NCBI GenBank assembly: GCA_011009095.1
Contig: VTPC01000923.1
Span: 1 to 64,000, forward strand
Reading direction: 5' to 3'
From: Ignelater luminosus
Lineage: Eukaryota; Arthropoda; Insecta; Coleoptera; Elateridae
DNA length: 64,000 bases
Part shown: positions 1 through 10,344 of the stretch, one piece after another
Numbering within the stretch: position 1 is the first letter of the stretch
Layout of the letters: each line of letters begins with the position of its first letter
The notes under the pieces: generated by a model
Databases searched by the model: none
What the model was told of the DNA's origin: nothing
Seen by the model: only the letters and a program-made list of their open reading frames with translations
Program-made: the position numbers and the translations under genes

Positions 1-1124
1 TGTTAATCAATTAGGGTTTATAAACTTTTCTAATTTGTTTATTTTTTCTAGCAAGATACAGGGTATAATTCCGCATACATTTAGATTTTTATGATCCTGG
101 AATGCTGAACTTTCACAGCTGTGACTTGTAATTATGCTTTTCTTCAGTATAGATCATGTTGGCAAATTGATAAGGATTGGATTTCATCACGACTCCGTGA
201 TTGCACATTTGATTTCACCTTTAATTATAACCTTGAAACTTTCTCTACGTTTTATCTTTGATATTCGAATAAATGGTCAGGTGTAATTTGGTTGTGTAAA
301 TTCTTAATTGTTTATTTCTTTAAAAGTAGCCCATTTGTGGTTGGTCTTTTATTTTTGGTGTAGTCAAAACGAATTGAAGTTGGAATTGTACTTTACAATT
401 ATGTTCTTGTGAGACGTGGGAGTTTATTGGTTACTATTTTAATCTTTGCTACCTGATCGTAGTGTGGGTTATCAGAAATTCATTTCCTAGTCGTTTCTTG
501 TTTATTTAAATTTTTTAATTTTCAAGAACCGAGATTTCCGTTGGTGAAAGCTCGTTGGTGAAGTGTTTAAATTGCACTTTGCGTTCAGGCAGATACAGTG
601 GGGTGAAATTCTTCGCCGATGCAGTGCATATTTTTTTTTAATTTGTGACAAGCCTCAACTCAGCGAGGGTAAGCCGGTTTTGTTCTTGCTTTTCTAGGTC
701 TCATCTTAGATTCTTTTTGGTTTCTTTAGCTTGTTCTCCGTACTTGGAATTTTAAGATCGGTGGCTAAAGATTTTTTTTGACACAACGCCAGATTAATCG
801 CTGGAGAAGGTGACGAAAACCCAAGATTCCGTTCTACTCTCGATCATATTGTCCGACGTAAGGTTATTCTCCGTTCAAGTTAATCTCTGGTTAATTCTAA
901 AGAACGGTACTGAGACACCTGTTCTACTATTCTCAATATGATCATTGCTAAATTTAAATTTTAACAATTTTGTTTACAATAATTACCATTCGATTAATTT
1001 TATTTCACTTAAATGTATCCTGACTTAGCATGTTTTCTGGATCAGCGGTTCATAATTTGAGTTTGGCATTCAATGACATTCACCTTTACTTAACACAAAC
1101 TTGTTTAATACATTTGTAATTGTA
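1..1124. other. AT-rich stretch, no gene seen
   Basis: No long open frame, recognisable domain or clear splice pair was seen on either strand. The composition is ordinary for this window. Old noncoding or unrecognised repeat DNA is the default reading. Confidence 0.5.
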
Positions 1125-1447
1125 TTAAGGGAGAACTATCTAGGCATTTTACTGCAATTTTCGAAACGAAACTGACGATCACTGATTAAAGATTTAATTA
1201 TGTGTTTAATATATGTGAAAAAAGGGATTTAAAGAAATGTCTGTGATTTAATGAAATTTTTCTAAAATAAACTATACGATCTTTTGAGCAAATTTAGTTT
1301 ATTTTTAAAAAGATTTATTTGGTCACAGACACTACTTAAAATTTCCTCTTTCATATATAATATCAAAACACATAATAAAATTCTTTTAAGTAATAATTAG
1401 TTTGTTTCGAGAATTGCAGTAAAAATGTCTGGATAGTTCCCCCTTAA
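1125..1447. mobile_element. Palindromic MITE with TTAA target duplication
   Basis: A 315 bp unit (1129-1443) lies between two TTAA tetranucleotides (1125-1128 and 1444-1447). The two ends are inverted copies: GGGAGAACTATCTAGGC reads inward on the left, and the right end read in reverse gives GGGGGAACTATCCAGAC. The match continues through a block resembling TTTTACTGCAATT, and the inner parts are also inverted copies (ATTATGTGTTT near 1197 against AAACACATAAT near 1368), so most of the element can fold back. It has no coding capacity. TTAA duplications are typical of piggyBac-type transposition, but these tips begin GGG rather than the usual CCC, so the family is unassigned. Confidence 0.8.
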
Positions 1448-1489
1448 CATTTTTTGCAGCAGATGCTAGGCTTTTATTAAAGCTTTTTT

Positions 1490-1645
1490 TAAGTTTCAGG
1501 TAAAGCTTTACTAGCATACACAAGGTAAGTTATTTTGTAATAATACAGCTCCTAAGGCATATTTTGATGCATCCACTGATAGTATAAGTACCTTGTTGAT
1601 ATCGAAATATTGCAAGACAGGTGCGGTTGTTGAGTTATAAAGAAT
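1490..1645 (-). pseudogene. Ty3/gypsy reverse transcriptase-RNase H fragment
   Basis: The minus strand reads TAPVLQYFDINK then LILSVDASKYALGAVLLQNN, matching the block at the RT to RNase H boundary of Ty3/gypsy polymerases, in which an Asp-Ala-Ser-lysine/glycine stretch precedes GAVLLQ. The next expected words (YASKAL) follow in a different frame at about 1500-1515, so a frameshift separates them. Only about 50 codons survive. No LTR, gag or integrase was found nearby, so this is a small orphan scrap. Confidence 0.8.
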
Positions 1646-2675
1646 TTTTCTCTCTCTTACCTTCAGGGAACAAACACTTCCGCAACTGTAGCACAAAACT
1701 TAACCATGGCTTTGATTTTGTAGTTTATTTGCATTTACAAACAATATAAACTATCAGATTACGTATGTTACATGGTTCAGTCTTTTAGTCAAGAAAACGA
1801 ACATCATTTAAACATTACTCAATATTCTATCGTTGTCTTAGCATATAATAAAAAGAGATTTCAATTGCCTCAAAAGATATCAATGTCTACACTGTTAAAG
1901 CTATTCTAAGTTTGACTGTCACCTCATTCTGTTAATGGCATTCTTAAAGGCTGTGAACAAGAGTCTTTCAGTTTTAGTTTTCTTTATACTAAAAATTAAT
2001 GCTATAAAACACTAACAAGAAAACTGAAATTTGATTCTTCGAACTATATACCAAAATGAAAGCTAAAGTGGAAATTCTATCTGATATTATTTTAAGTAGA
2101 TTTTATGTGTATTTAATTGGTAGGGAGACAAACCATTTTGATCCGTATCTGCACTGCGACTATGTTTTTTATGTTTGTTTATGTTTTTTTGGAAGAAGAT
2201 ATATCCATTTTATGAAATATTACTATCATGCTAATATAGTAATACATATCTACTAGTAACGTGATACAGACCGTTCTGGATGGAATTGAGAAATGACTAC
2301 AGTCGGGCCTGTATCGAAATGCACTTAAAAACACAGATAGGCGAATTGGCAGAGTGACAAGCATCTTGCGATCCGAGGCCTTTCTTTCTTTCTTTCTAGT
2401 TAGATTATTGCACTACCGGTCTAACAGGATGTTCAGTAATAAGAACTCAAAACCGCAAGTGAGTTGATTTTCATTATTTAATGGTTATTTCCGTAAGTGT
2501 AATTGTCGTTTAGCGGTTACTGAAAAGACTGATTAGTCAGCTGTTAAGATTTTCTACTAATTTTTTATTTCTTGTGACTGATTTTCTAACATCTGTTTAC
2601 TTAGATGCAATAGTCTTTAAGTTTAATGCTATTTTTTTTGTCTTAACTGTCATTTACGACTTACTAATCCATGGT
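1646..2675. other. No gene; possible short retroposon tail near 2300-2397
   Basis: Nothing coding is recognised. Around 2340-2380 a less AT-rich stretch with a faint tRNA A-box look (GGCAGAGTGAC) runs straight into a (TTTC)4 tract. That is how some tRNA-derived SINEs end, but no B box was found, so the SINE reading is weak. Confidence 0.3.
2381..2397. repeat. (TTTC)n microsatellite
   Basis: About four perfect TTTC units follow the GC-richer segment at 2340-2380. It may be a retroposon tail. Confidence 0.85.
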
Positions 2676-3120
2676 AGTAGTGAGAAGCCGTTTGAATGTA
2701 AAATATGCAGTTATAAATCTACACAGAAGAGCAATTTACGAGTTTAGAATAGCTCTCACAGCAGCAACAAGCCATATGAGTGTAAAATGTGCAATTATAA
2801 ATTTAACCTGAAGAGTTCTTTAAAAACACATATTCAGTTTCATAGTGGTGACAAGCTTTTTGAATAAATTCGTTCATAAAGTCAATCTACAAATGCATAT
2901 GCGCACTCATATTATTCTGAAAGCTTTTAAGTGTAAATTATGTAATTACGAATGCATTAAAGATCACTTTATCTAAATAAGCGTTTTGAGTGTAGCATTT
3001 GTGATTATAAATGCATGCAGAAAAGTAGCTTAGGAGTACACTTGGGCGTTTAGAATGGTGAGAAATCTTGACTGTAAAGTTTGTAATTTATTATAAATTT
3101 ACACAGAAAGACGCTTATCT
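2676..3120 (+). pseudogene. Decayed C2H2 zinc-finger array
   Basis: The plus strand carries a run of degenerate Cys2His2 fingers. The first reads EKPFECKICSYKSTQKSNL, the second KPYECKMCNYKFNLKSSLK followed by THIQFH, and the third contains MHMRTH then FKCKLCNYEC. A fourth contains FECSICDYKCMQKSSLGVH, and a fifth is represented by DCKVCN. The spacing and the linker words (EKPFEC, NKPYEC) are those of tandem fingers in DNA-binding proteins. Several in-frame stops (after the first finger, and after DKLFE) and frameshifts break the frame, and no start exon was seen. This is the corpse of a zinc-finger gene or of a duplicated exon from one. Confidence 0.85.
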
Positions 3121-3317
3121 CTTAGACTAAACTCTTTGAGATTATCGACGTTGCAAATGGTTTGCTCTAGAACCAAACTATTATTTAAACCTTTCTTCTG
3201 CACAATTAATTTTAAAATAATGTAGGAACTTGAATTATCGTTCATTTAAGAACAGTTAACTACACTACTCCTAAACGTTGATTGCAATATGTCAATCAAC
3301 GCTCTAAACTAACATGC

Positions 3318-3372
3318 AAGATTAGTACACTGTGGTATATGCAACCAACCATACTTTTGTGTATACTAATAG
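3318..3372 (+). repeat. Short dispersed repeat, copy 1 (copy 2 at 15484)
   Basis: A block containing TATGCAACCAACCATAC followed by TATACTA and TAGC recurs in the same orientation at 15498-15545. The surrounding DNA differs. It may be the conserved part of an old interspersed repeat. Confidence 0.6.
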
Positions 3373-3934
3373 CCTAACATTGAGAAAATTCAGGAATTTA
3401 AAAAAAATAAATTTTTTAAATTAACAGTTTTCCCAGACGAAATATGCATTTGACATACGAGTTTTTAATTGTTAATTCTTTAAATTGTAATAAAAATCTT
3501 AAAGAACTTATTTCAAGTTTGAGTAATCTAATGTCTCCCTCTGTTCCAAAACTTCATTAATCCTGTAACTGATCCATTCATTCGTCACCAATGTTAAATT
3601 GGAATTAGAAAATGAATTTTAAATTGGGCATAGAGTTCTAACTAATCTAATGAATAGATTAAAAAAAGGAAAGTTTGCCAGTACATGCATAAAGTGCTGG
3701 AGTTATCAAAAAATAAATCATAGAGTAGTGGCAACGTGCAAGCACTTTCTGTTGCTAAAACATCTACAGATTTCAAAAACGAAGTAATTGTCTTTCTTCT
3801 CAGTAAAGTAAAAAATTTCTTCGCCTATAAAGGCGAACAATAGTAGATAATAAAAAGTAAAAGTTGCGTATGAGAAGAATTTCATTTTAATATCTCATGT
3901 TGTTACCAACATATTAAGAAAACAAACAGTTTAT
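3373..3934. other. No gene seen
   Basis: AT-rich DNA with no open frame or recognisable repeat. It lies between the short dispersed repeat and the LRR pseudogene fragment. Confidence 0.5.
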
Positions 3935-4345
3935 ATCAAAAACACTTTATGCCTGGATTTTACAAGAAACTAACAAAACTTTTGGTTATTTTAGAGACAC
4001 CCTTTGAAAATCGTTATATAAATAAATAAATAGTTATTACACGCCATTTGAACCATCAAGGTTTGTTGTTCTATTTTCAGACTATAATTTACTAATATTG
4101 CATCCAAGTTTTATTTCTTCAAGGTTAGCTAACGATCTGAATTTATTATAATAAAATTTAATAATTTACAATCTCTAAGTTCTAGAACGTCAATTAAATT
4201 CTATCGTATCATTAAAACTAATTTTGCTAAACCAAATCATATGCATTACTTTATAGGTCGTTTCATGCAGCATCACCAACAAGAACTGATTCTAGTGACT
4301 TCTGAATTTGATGCAACCGGTTTTTATTGAACTACATTTTAATAA
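3935..4345 (-). pseudogene. Truncated pseudogene of the LRR gene's 5' end
   Basis: This segment aligns by eye, in the same orientation, to the 5' part of the LRR gene at 11576-14374. Positions 3935-4200 match 13940-14205: the start of intron 1, the exon/intron border, and the part of exon 1 encoding the first LRR-like stretch. Positions about 4250-4345 match 14492-14612, the DNA just upstream of the gene. The roughly 285 bp between those blocks in the intact copy, which hold the start codon, signal peptide and first small intron, are missing here. The retained exon has frameshifts, and the donor region is altered (ATATAAATAAATA in place of the GTATGT junction). No downstream LRR exon was found. 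Because intronic sequence is shared, this is a DNA-level duplicate and not a processed copy. Confidence 0.85.
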
Positions 4346-5128
4346 CACAAGGTCGAGGAACAGAAGCGTCACCGTAATGGAAATAAACAAATAAAATAAA
4401 TAAAGTTCCCCATATAGAATTTCTAAGTAATTCTATCTAATTCGGATTTCTTGTGAAAATTGACTCTCTAGATTTGGGTAAATCCGTACCAAATCAACAA
4501 AGCGTATGAAGTATGAACCTTGATGTCTTATGGAGAGTATTAAAAATAAAAGCTTTTAGATTTTTGCTCAAACCGTTTACCAAATTCAATTCAATTACAT
4601 AATCCCTTATTATTGTGCTCCACAATGGATTACTGTAAAAAGCTCAATAAGAGCTTGATCTCAAAAAAAATATTTTCAACTTTTCCAAAAATTATACACA
4701 GGATGTTAGTAAACTACTGACATTAATTTTAATGGTAGATTATGCATCACTAATTCTGTAATTAACATAAGCAATTTAATTATTCTCGTCGCCTTGAGTT
4801 CCGACAATGCTTCTAGTAACGTTTGATAACTTTTGGATTTTTCTGTTGTTAGTTGTTGGTTATATGCCCACTTGCGCGTCATAAGTTACTATTTCTGTGT
4901 ATAAAGTGAGCAAACATCGAGATTTATTAGAAAATAAAAAACTTCTAGCAGTACTAAGAACAGTCCATATTATTTCTAAAATGTTTTATTGCGTAAAATT
5001 CCCAAATGGTTCATATTTCTCAAAATATATAAACATTGTTGGGATATATTTGTTCCACTACTCTTTCTTAGCGGTCGCATATGTCCCAATAGTCTTGATT
5101 AGTCTAGAGTCATCCTTTTTGCTCTAAG
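4346..5128. other. No gene; piggyBac 5' flank
   Basis: No recognisable coding content. A short open frame at 4897-5127 resembles nothing known to me. The last 100 bp include CATATGTCCCAAT, which is loosely inverted relative to GACGTATGGGAC at 6405-6420 and may be a remnant of the piggyBac terminal region. Confidence 0.4.
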
Positions 5129-6371
5129 ATGACTCGTTATCTTACTGATCGCAAATTGGAACAAATACTATTAGAAAATTCTTCAGATTTGGAGCCTGAC
5201 GCTCCCAATCCTTTTTGTAACAGTGATCGAAGTTCAGATGATACCGATTACTCGGAAAGTGATTCTGTTGATAGTGTTGCATTGGAAAAACGTAAGAATA
5301 AAAGTAAAAATCAAACGAAACTGAAGAAGAAATGCGACAGGAAAACAAAAAATGAAGAAGATGAATATTCTAGCGATGAAAGTACAAGTTTTCCTACGGA
5401 AGGAAAAATCAAAACTAAAGTAGCACAACAAGGATGTCAATTGAATAGTTACGATGAGTCTATTGTTTGGAAAGACATAGATAGAAAGCCGGTAAAACAG
5501 GGTACGACAAAAATGCGATTCAGAAACAAGATATCTATGCTGGAAAAGAAACAGATAAAGACGTTAGAGCGAGTTATTCTGTCGTTAACAAGTACTATAG
5601 CTGAAAATTCGGATGTAGCAGTATTTTTCGACAGATTTTTTACAACAGTAAAGCTAATAAATGATATGATATCCTGCTATGGGTACTTGCATCAGAAATA
5701 GAAAGAATCTACCAAAATAGAGAATAGCTTGAAAGAACGTGGCGACTACATTATTTTGGAAAATAAATATGGTTCTACTCCATGTATATGGAGAGATACA
5801 AAAGATGTTTTTACTAACTGCCATAGCGACGAAGTTGCTCAAGTGAAAATAAAAAATTAAGAAAAGAAAACATTCGAGTGTCCTGAAGCAACATCATTTT
5901 ATAACAAGCATATGGGAGGTGTTGATCTGTCACATCAAGTCACATCTCTATGATTTTGACAGAAAGTTATTAAAATGGTGGCGAAAAGTGTTTTATAAAT
6001 TGCTAATGAGTGCTGTTCTGAATTCTTATATCATTTATAACGAGCTGCGTCACACAAAAGAACCTTTCATAAAATTCTTATCTGATCTTGTAGAACAGCT
6101 CATTTGCTTAGGTAGAGAAAATGCTAGAATTGTAAAACGAAGAGTTATAGGGCGCCCTTCTTCTTCATCTAGGAAAATGTTCAACGTCGGTAAGCATCTA
6201 CCTGTCGAAGAACAAACTCGTAGATGTTACTGTTGCTCTCAGCAAAACAGGGAAAAAAGAACAAAAACACTCTGCACAATGTGCAATATTCCACTATGTA
6301 AATCATGTTTTCGTCCTTATCGTACATACATAAATGTTTTTCTTATTGTATTAAAAATAAATGTGAAATAA
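5129..6371 (+). pseudogene. Broken piggyBac-like transposase
   Basis: piggyBac transposases cut and paste DNA at TTAA using three aspartates. The open part begins MTRYLTDRKLEQILLENSSD, an acidic Ser/Asp-rich N-terminus usual for the family, and runs to a stop at 5699-5701. Near its end, FFDRFFTTVKLINDM matches the block holding the second catalytic Asp. The central part with the first catalytic Asp seems to be deleted just upstream. After the stop the same frame continues to another stop near 5858. NKHMGGVDLSHQ (third catalytic Asp) follows near 5905, then a frameshift leads to FDRKLLKWWRKVFYKLL and NSYIIYNEL. The C-terminus has a cysteine-rich finger (CYCC, then CTMCNIPLCKSCF). With two stops, one frameshift and an internal deletion it cannot be active. 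Clear TTAA-flanked ends were not found. Confidence 0.9.
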
Positions 6372-6476
6372 TAAATATTTGTTAAAAAATATTGTTGCCT
6401 TTCTATGACGTATGGGACAAATAGGTCCCAATGAAGAAATTAGAGGGACGCATGAGTCTCGGTCAAATATTTTAGT

Positions 6477-6489
6477 GGGGGGGGGGGGG
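6477..6489. repeat. Poly-G run of 13
   Basis: Thirteen consecutive G residues in AT-rich DNA just downstream of the piggyBac remnant. Length errors are common in such runs, so the exact count may be a sequencing artefact. Confidence 0.9.
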
Positions 6490-6584
6490 TAACTAGAAAA
6501 ACTTAAAAAACTTATTTGTCACATCTGTATGTTCATTGAAGTATGATATACTCCAAAGAAATTTTACAAAAGCAATAAAAAAGA

Positions 6585-7168
6585 GGGCTAAGCGAGCTGT
6601 GACATAATCACTCCCTATTGGAATCACCCAGTATAGTACCTTTCCAACGTCTTTATAAAATAAGAATTCTCAAAACAAATTCTATTGTGATAAGAAAATT
6701 TAGCGATTTTCTTTTGTTCTTCTATTATAACCAAGAATTCAGAGTTTCTTATTTTCTTGAACGGCTGCAATTATTTTTTTGTGGAATAATAGCAATTATT
6801 ACAAAGATTTAAATTACAACTTGCCGATATGTTGGGATTTGTATAAGTGATTTGTGTACCTTATTAAGTCATTGTTAAATTTGATTATAACCAATAATTC
6901 AGATATTCCGTGTTTATTGTGTACTCTGTCATTAAGGTTTTGTAATTTGTATCAGATGTTAGTTTCGCATGGGCACAACTAAATCAACAAAAAGTTTCTC
7001 CTCATTTATTAAAAGGAAACGTCTGCTAATGAATTTTAAATAGGGAATTAAAAGTGTGTCAGTTGCTGTTTTCGTTTTTTATTAGGAAATATCGATTTGG
7101 ATAGTACCATGAACAATCCTTTATAGTTGCTCGATGCATAAGACTTCTTGAATGTTGATGGACACGAT
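6585..7168 (+). repeat. Diverged ~580 bp repeat, copy A
   Basis: This segment aligns in direct orientation to 9825-10340. Shared landmarks in order are CATAATCACTC, TCAAAACAAATTCT, TTGGGATTTGT, TTATTAAGTCATT, ATAACCAATAATTCAGA, TTGTAATTTGTATCAGATG, AAATCAACAAAA, GCTAATGAATTTTAAAT and ATGCATAAGACTTCTTGAAT. Identity looks like roughly 80%. It has no coding potential. The two copies enclose the transposon nest at 7.37-9.41 kb, so they may come from a segmental duplication or be two insertions of an unnamed element. Confidence 0.85.
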
Positions 7169-7375
7169 GGACTAAACTATTTATTGTATTTTTCTTAAGA
7201 GTATTTCAAGGTTGATTATTTAAGTCTTTTTTACGTAAGGCAACAATGATTGGACCCCTTTTAGTCTTAGCCCGGCTCAACTCATAGGCTAACTTTGAGC
7301 GTGTAGTAAGGAAATTATAGACATAATAAAAATGCAATGGCATTTAATGCATAAATTTAAAAAAATCAACCAACT

Positions 7376-7905
7376 AATAATGCTGTTTCCATTACTAATA
7401 CTCCAAAAGTTACTAAACGCATAATTTTGTCAACGGCTTCTCGAATCTTTGATCCCCTTGGTTTAATTGGTTCTTGTGCTGTACAACTAAAAATCATCTT
7501 GCAGGTCTATTGCAATTAAACGTAGACTGAGACTAATCAATTGCCATTAACTTCTGACAACTTAGTTAGAATTTTTCAAACAACTTTATTTTCTAAACAA
7601 TATTGAAATTCCTTAACATACTGCTGTTGCAGAACCAACTCATATAAAGATACCCAAATTTTCTGATTCTTTATGGTTAGCACGCGTTGCTTATTCACAT
7701 TAAGAACCAAAAACAAAGGCGGTCAAATCGACGTAAAATCGCAAAACCAAAAGTTTCTCCACTTTAACGTTACCAGGATTGGAATTATATGCTACGGTTC
7801 TTTTAGCAAAATTTTTCACAAAGTCACAGCAGCACTAGATATACCAATCAAAGAAACTCAGTTTGGTGCAATTTAACTATCACACTATCCTGGTTATCAA
7901 TCGTT
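7376..7905 (+). pseudogene. BEL/Pao retrotransposon polymerase remnant
   Basis: The plus strand reads [20 protein letters not shown], the conserved Pao-family connector after reverse transcriptase (typically ISRIYDPLGL). About 100 codons later comes a run equivalent to the Pao RNase H block: LRTKNKGGQIDV, then KSQTKSFSTLTLPGLELYAT with a following LLAKF (the family usually has SKTRVAPL, then IPRLELC, then LLA). Frame changes between these pieces and stops such as that after ALFLQLNVD show that it is dead. LTRs and integrase were not seen. Confidence 0.75.
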
Positions 7906-7959
7906 AATGTGGAAGACTTTCGTAGCAAATAGAGCCTTGAAGATTCAAATCTTCACAGA

Positions 7960-8480
7960 TGATGTAAAGCGTTGGAGACATATTTTCTCATGTCGCCTGC
8001 ACTGCAACCTGTTGGCTTCCAGTACTCGAGTCTCCTGCAGTAACCTGTGCAGGTCTTTGCTGTGTACGTGTTAGACATGCTTTCTTCTAGGCATTGTATT
8101 TGCCCATTGTGTCAAACCGTTTCTGGCTCTCTACTGCACAATCCATTTTGTTTCAGTGCTCCTTTACAAGTGCATTCCTGTAAGGTGTCTTAACTACTAT
8201 TCGTAACTGACTACGTTACCTACATATATGGGGCTTGCCACGTTCTTGTCCTGGTGAGGTTCGCTATTATATTTTGTATTGATCTTTGACTCATTTTTCC
8301 ACTTGCTCAAGGTCTGTACTGTTTAGTACTCCCAGAGCATATTCTGGAGCAAAGTATGGTGTCTCTATTGCCCTCTTGGCCAGTTTGACAGTTTCTTCAT
8401 TACTTTCAATTTTTCAATGTCCTGGTACCCTTATTAGTTTTTCTGTGTTCTTCATGGTATTTCCATATTGGTCTAGATGT
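7960..8480 (-). pseudogene. Non-LTR retrotransposon RNase H / tail remnant
   Basis: This stretch has a higher GC content than its surroundings. Read on the minus strand it gives TEKLIRVPGH, then IESNEETVKLAKRAIETPYF and APEYALGV. That matches the end of LINE RNase H domains, where WVPGHSGIEGNEKADELAKRG is followed by a substrate-proximal segment. The downstream part may be the worn Cys-rich C-terminus of the same ORF. Several stops interrupt it. The clade (Jockey-like is likely) cannot be fixed by eye. It abuts the BEL/Pao scrap in opposite orientation, so one probably inserted near or into the other. Confidence 0.6.
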
Positions 8481-8619
8481 TACCTTCGGGATTGCTAAAG
8501 CCTTCGGGGCAGCTTAACTAAGTACAACAATAAGTTCAAGTTATCAAGGATTTTGCATTATCAAAGTTTGAGTTATCAAAGTGAATAAAAAGAAATAGAA
8601 ACAGAACGCATCGAAATTT

Positions 8620-9405
8620 TCATGATGATTAAATACAGTGAAGAAATGAGAACCCCCGAGGAAGTCACTGAACGCCAAAATCGCCCACCTATCACACGTT
8701 TCACTGTTACCAAAACCAAGCAAAAAACTCAGGAATGAAGGACATGTTAAATTGGCCCAAAAGTAGCAACAAAAGATAAGACATTGAACGTTTTAGTGGA
8801 AGTTACCGAAAACCCTCATTTTTCGACTAGACAGTTTCCAAAGATGATTTTGACAGACGGACTCAGTTCTGTGAAGAGATTATGGACATATGCGATAACA
8901 ATCATATTATTATCTCTGACGAAGCCACATTTTCACTGAACGGAGCTGTAAATTGACGCAGTCCTCATTGGGTGGAAGTAGAACTTTTAGCTCTGCCTTT
9001 TTAGGGGTACACAAAATGCCGCTCAATATTTGTATTTCTTAAAGTTTGAACTTGTTCCTAAATTAGTCATATTGTTTTCAAATGTTGAAGCCCCGAACGA
9101 ATCAAACAAGATGGAATCCCGTCCCATTACGGTATTCACGTTCGACAATACTTACATTGCATGCAATTTTTGAGAATACATGAATCGGTAGAAGAGGAAG
9201 AGGAGATTCCCGAATTTGAATCCGCTAGATTCTTTCTTGTCTTAAAAGTGTCGTTTACATGAACAGACCAAGAATTTTGAAAGAATTGAGAATTTGTATT
9301 CGGGAAACAATATGGGGAGTACCAGCTGAAGTGATTCAGATTTTTTGAATAGAATTCTTCATTGTCAGGCGGTTAATGGTAAACAATTTGAACATAAACA
9401 TTGTT
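8620..9405 (+). pseudogene. DUF4817/Tc1-like transposase remnant
   Basis: Motifs of the insect transposase family with an N-terminal DUF4817 helix-turn-helix and a DDE domain appear in the correct order. GPKVATKDKTLNVLVEVTEN and PHFSTRQ come from the HTH part. FDRRTQFCEEIMDICDNN with IISDEATFSLNGAVN is the first catalytic Asp block. QDGIPSHYGIHVRQYL is the second Asp block. VYMNRPRILKELRICIRETI then VNGKQFEH is the C-terminus. Several frameshifts and a stop after NGAVN separate them, and the third acidic block is badly damaged. It is a dead copy. A second member of the same broad family lies at 37914-39556. Confidence 0.85.
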
Positions 9406-9824
9406 TAAGGTTGTTTTAATACTCTAATTTGCTTTTCTGTAAGACAACAGTATGAGCGTTCAAAGCTGTCACGAGGAGCACATTTGAACGTTAAATGTGA
9501 TGTTTCTTAGAATTTTTCTTAATTAACCTTGTGATATTTTTACATGACCGTAAAGAGAAAACCTTACAAAAAAATTTTTCGATGACGTCACAGTCTGAAA
9601 CTATGACGTCAAAAAGAAATTGAAGAACATCAGACTGTGGCAAATATCCAGACATTCTAAGAACAAATCTCTTGAGATAGTGATCAAAACAAGACAACCA
9701 TATATATAGGGTGATCTAGATTCTTAATATAAAAATAACTTACTTGGTAAAACCAATAAAATTGTTCTTGTGTTTTTTATTTTTGAAAATGATAATTGCT
9801 CCTTGTACAGGATCGTCAATACTA
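9406..9824. other. No gene; CRE-like pair and a transposon-end-like motif
   Basis: This holds two TGACGTCA-like octamers (near 9583 and 9602) and, at 9706-9732, TATATAGGGTGATCTAGATT. The latter resembles the reverse complement of 14805-14832 and the ends of CAGGGTG-type Tc1/mariner relatives. No coding sequence was recognised. Confidence 0.5.
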
Positions 9825-10340
9825 GCTAAGCGAGATATCACATAATCACTCTCTACCTCAATCACCCCCTACAGTAACTTTCTGATGTATTTATGAAGGT
9901 TTTTCAAAACAAATTCTTTGGTGATAGTTTGTTGGTGGAATAACAGCAATGATTACAGCAACGTATTTAAAATCCAAGTTAGATAGTAGACAATTTGTCG
10001 ATATATTGGGATTTGTCCAGGTGGTTTGTTAACTTTATTAAGTCATTCTTAGATTCTATTATAAATTTATAACCAATAATTCAGACATTCCATGTTTATT
10101 GTGTGTATTGTTATTAAGACCTTGTAATTTGTATCAGATGTTAGTTTCGCAAGGGCGTAATTAAATCAACAAAAGGTTTCTCTTCATTTATTAAACTAAA
10201 ACGTTCGCTAATGAATTTTAAATGAACAATGAAAAGTGTGTCAGTGTCTATCTTAATCTTTTAATACGAAGTATCGATTTGAATATTACGGTGAACAACC
10301 CTCGGCAGTTACTTGATGCATAAGACTTCTTGAATGTTCA
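9825..10340 (+). repeat. Diverged ~580 bp repeat, copy B
   Basis: Direct-orientation partner of 6585-7168, with the same ordered landmarks. Copy B lacks parts of copy A (for instance around A's 6690-6770) and ends where the foldback element at 10345 begins, so that element may have inserted into or beside it. Confidence 0.85.
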
Positions 10341-10344
10341 CATG

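Noticed and set aside
2340-2380. Possible tRNA gene 5' half
   Set aside because: No B box, anticodon stem or acceptor pairing. At most a worn SINE head.
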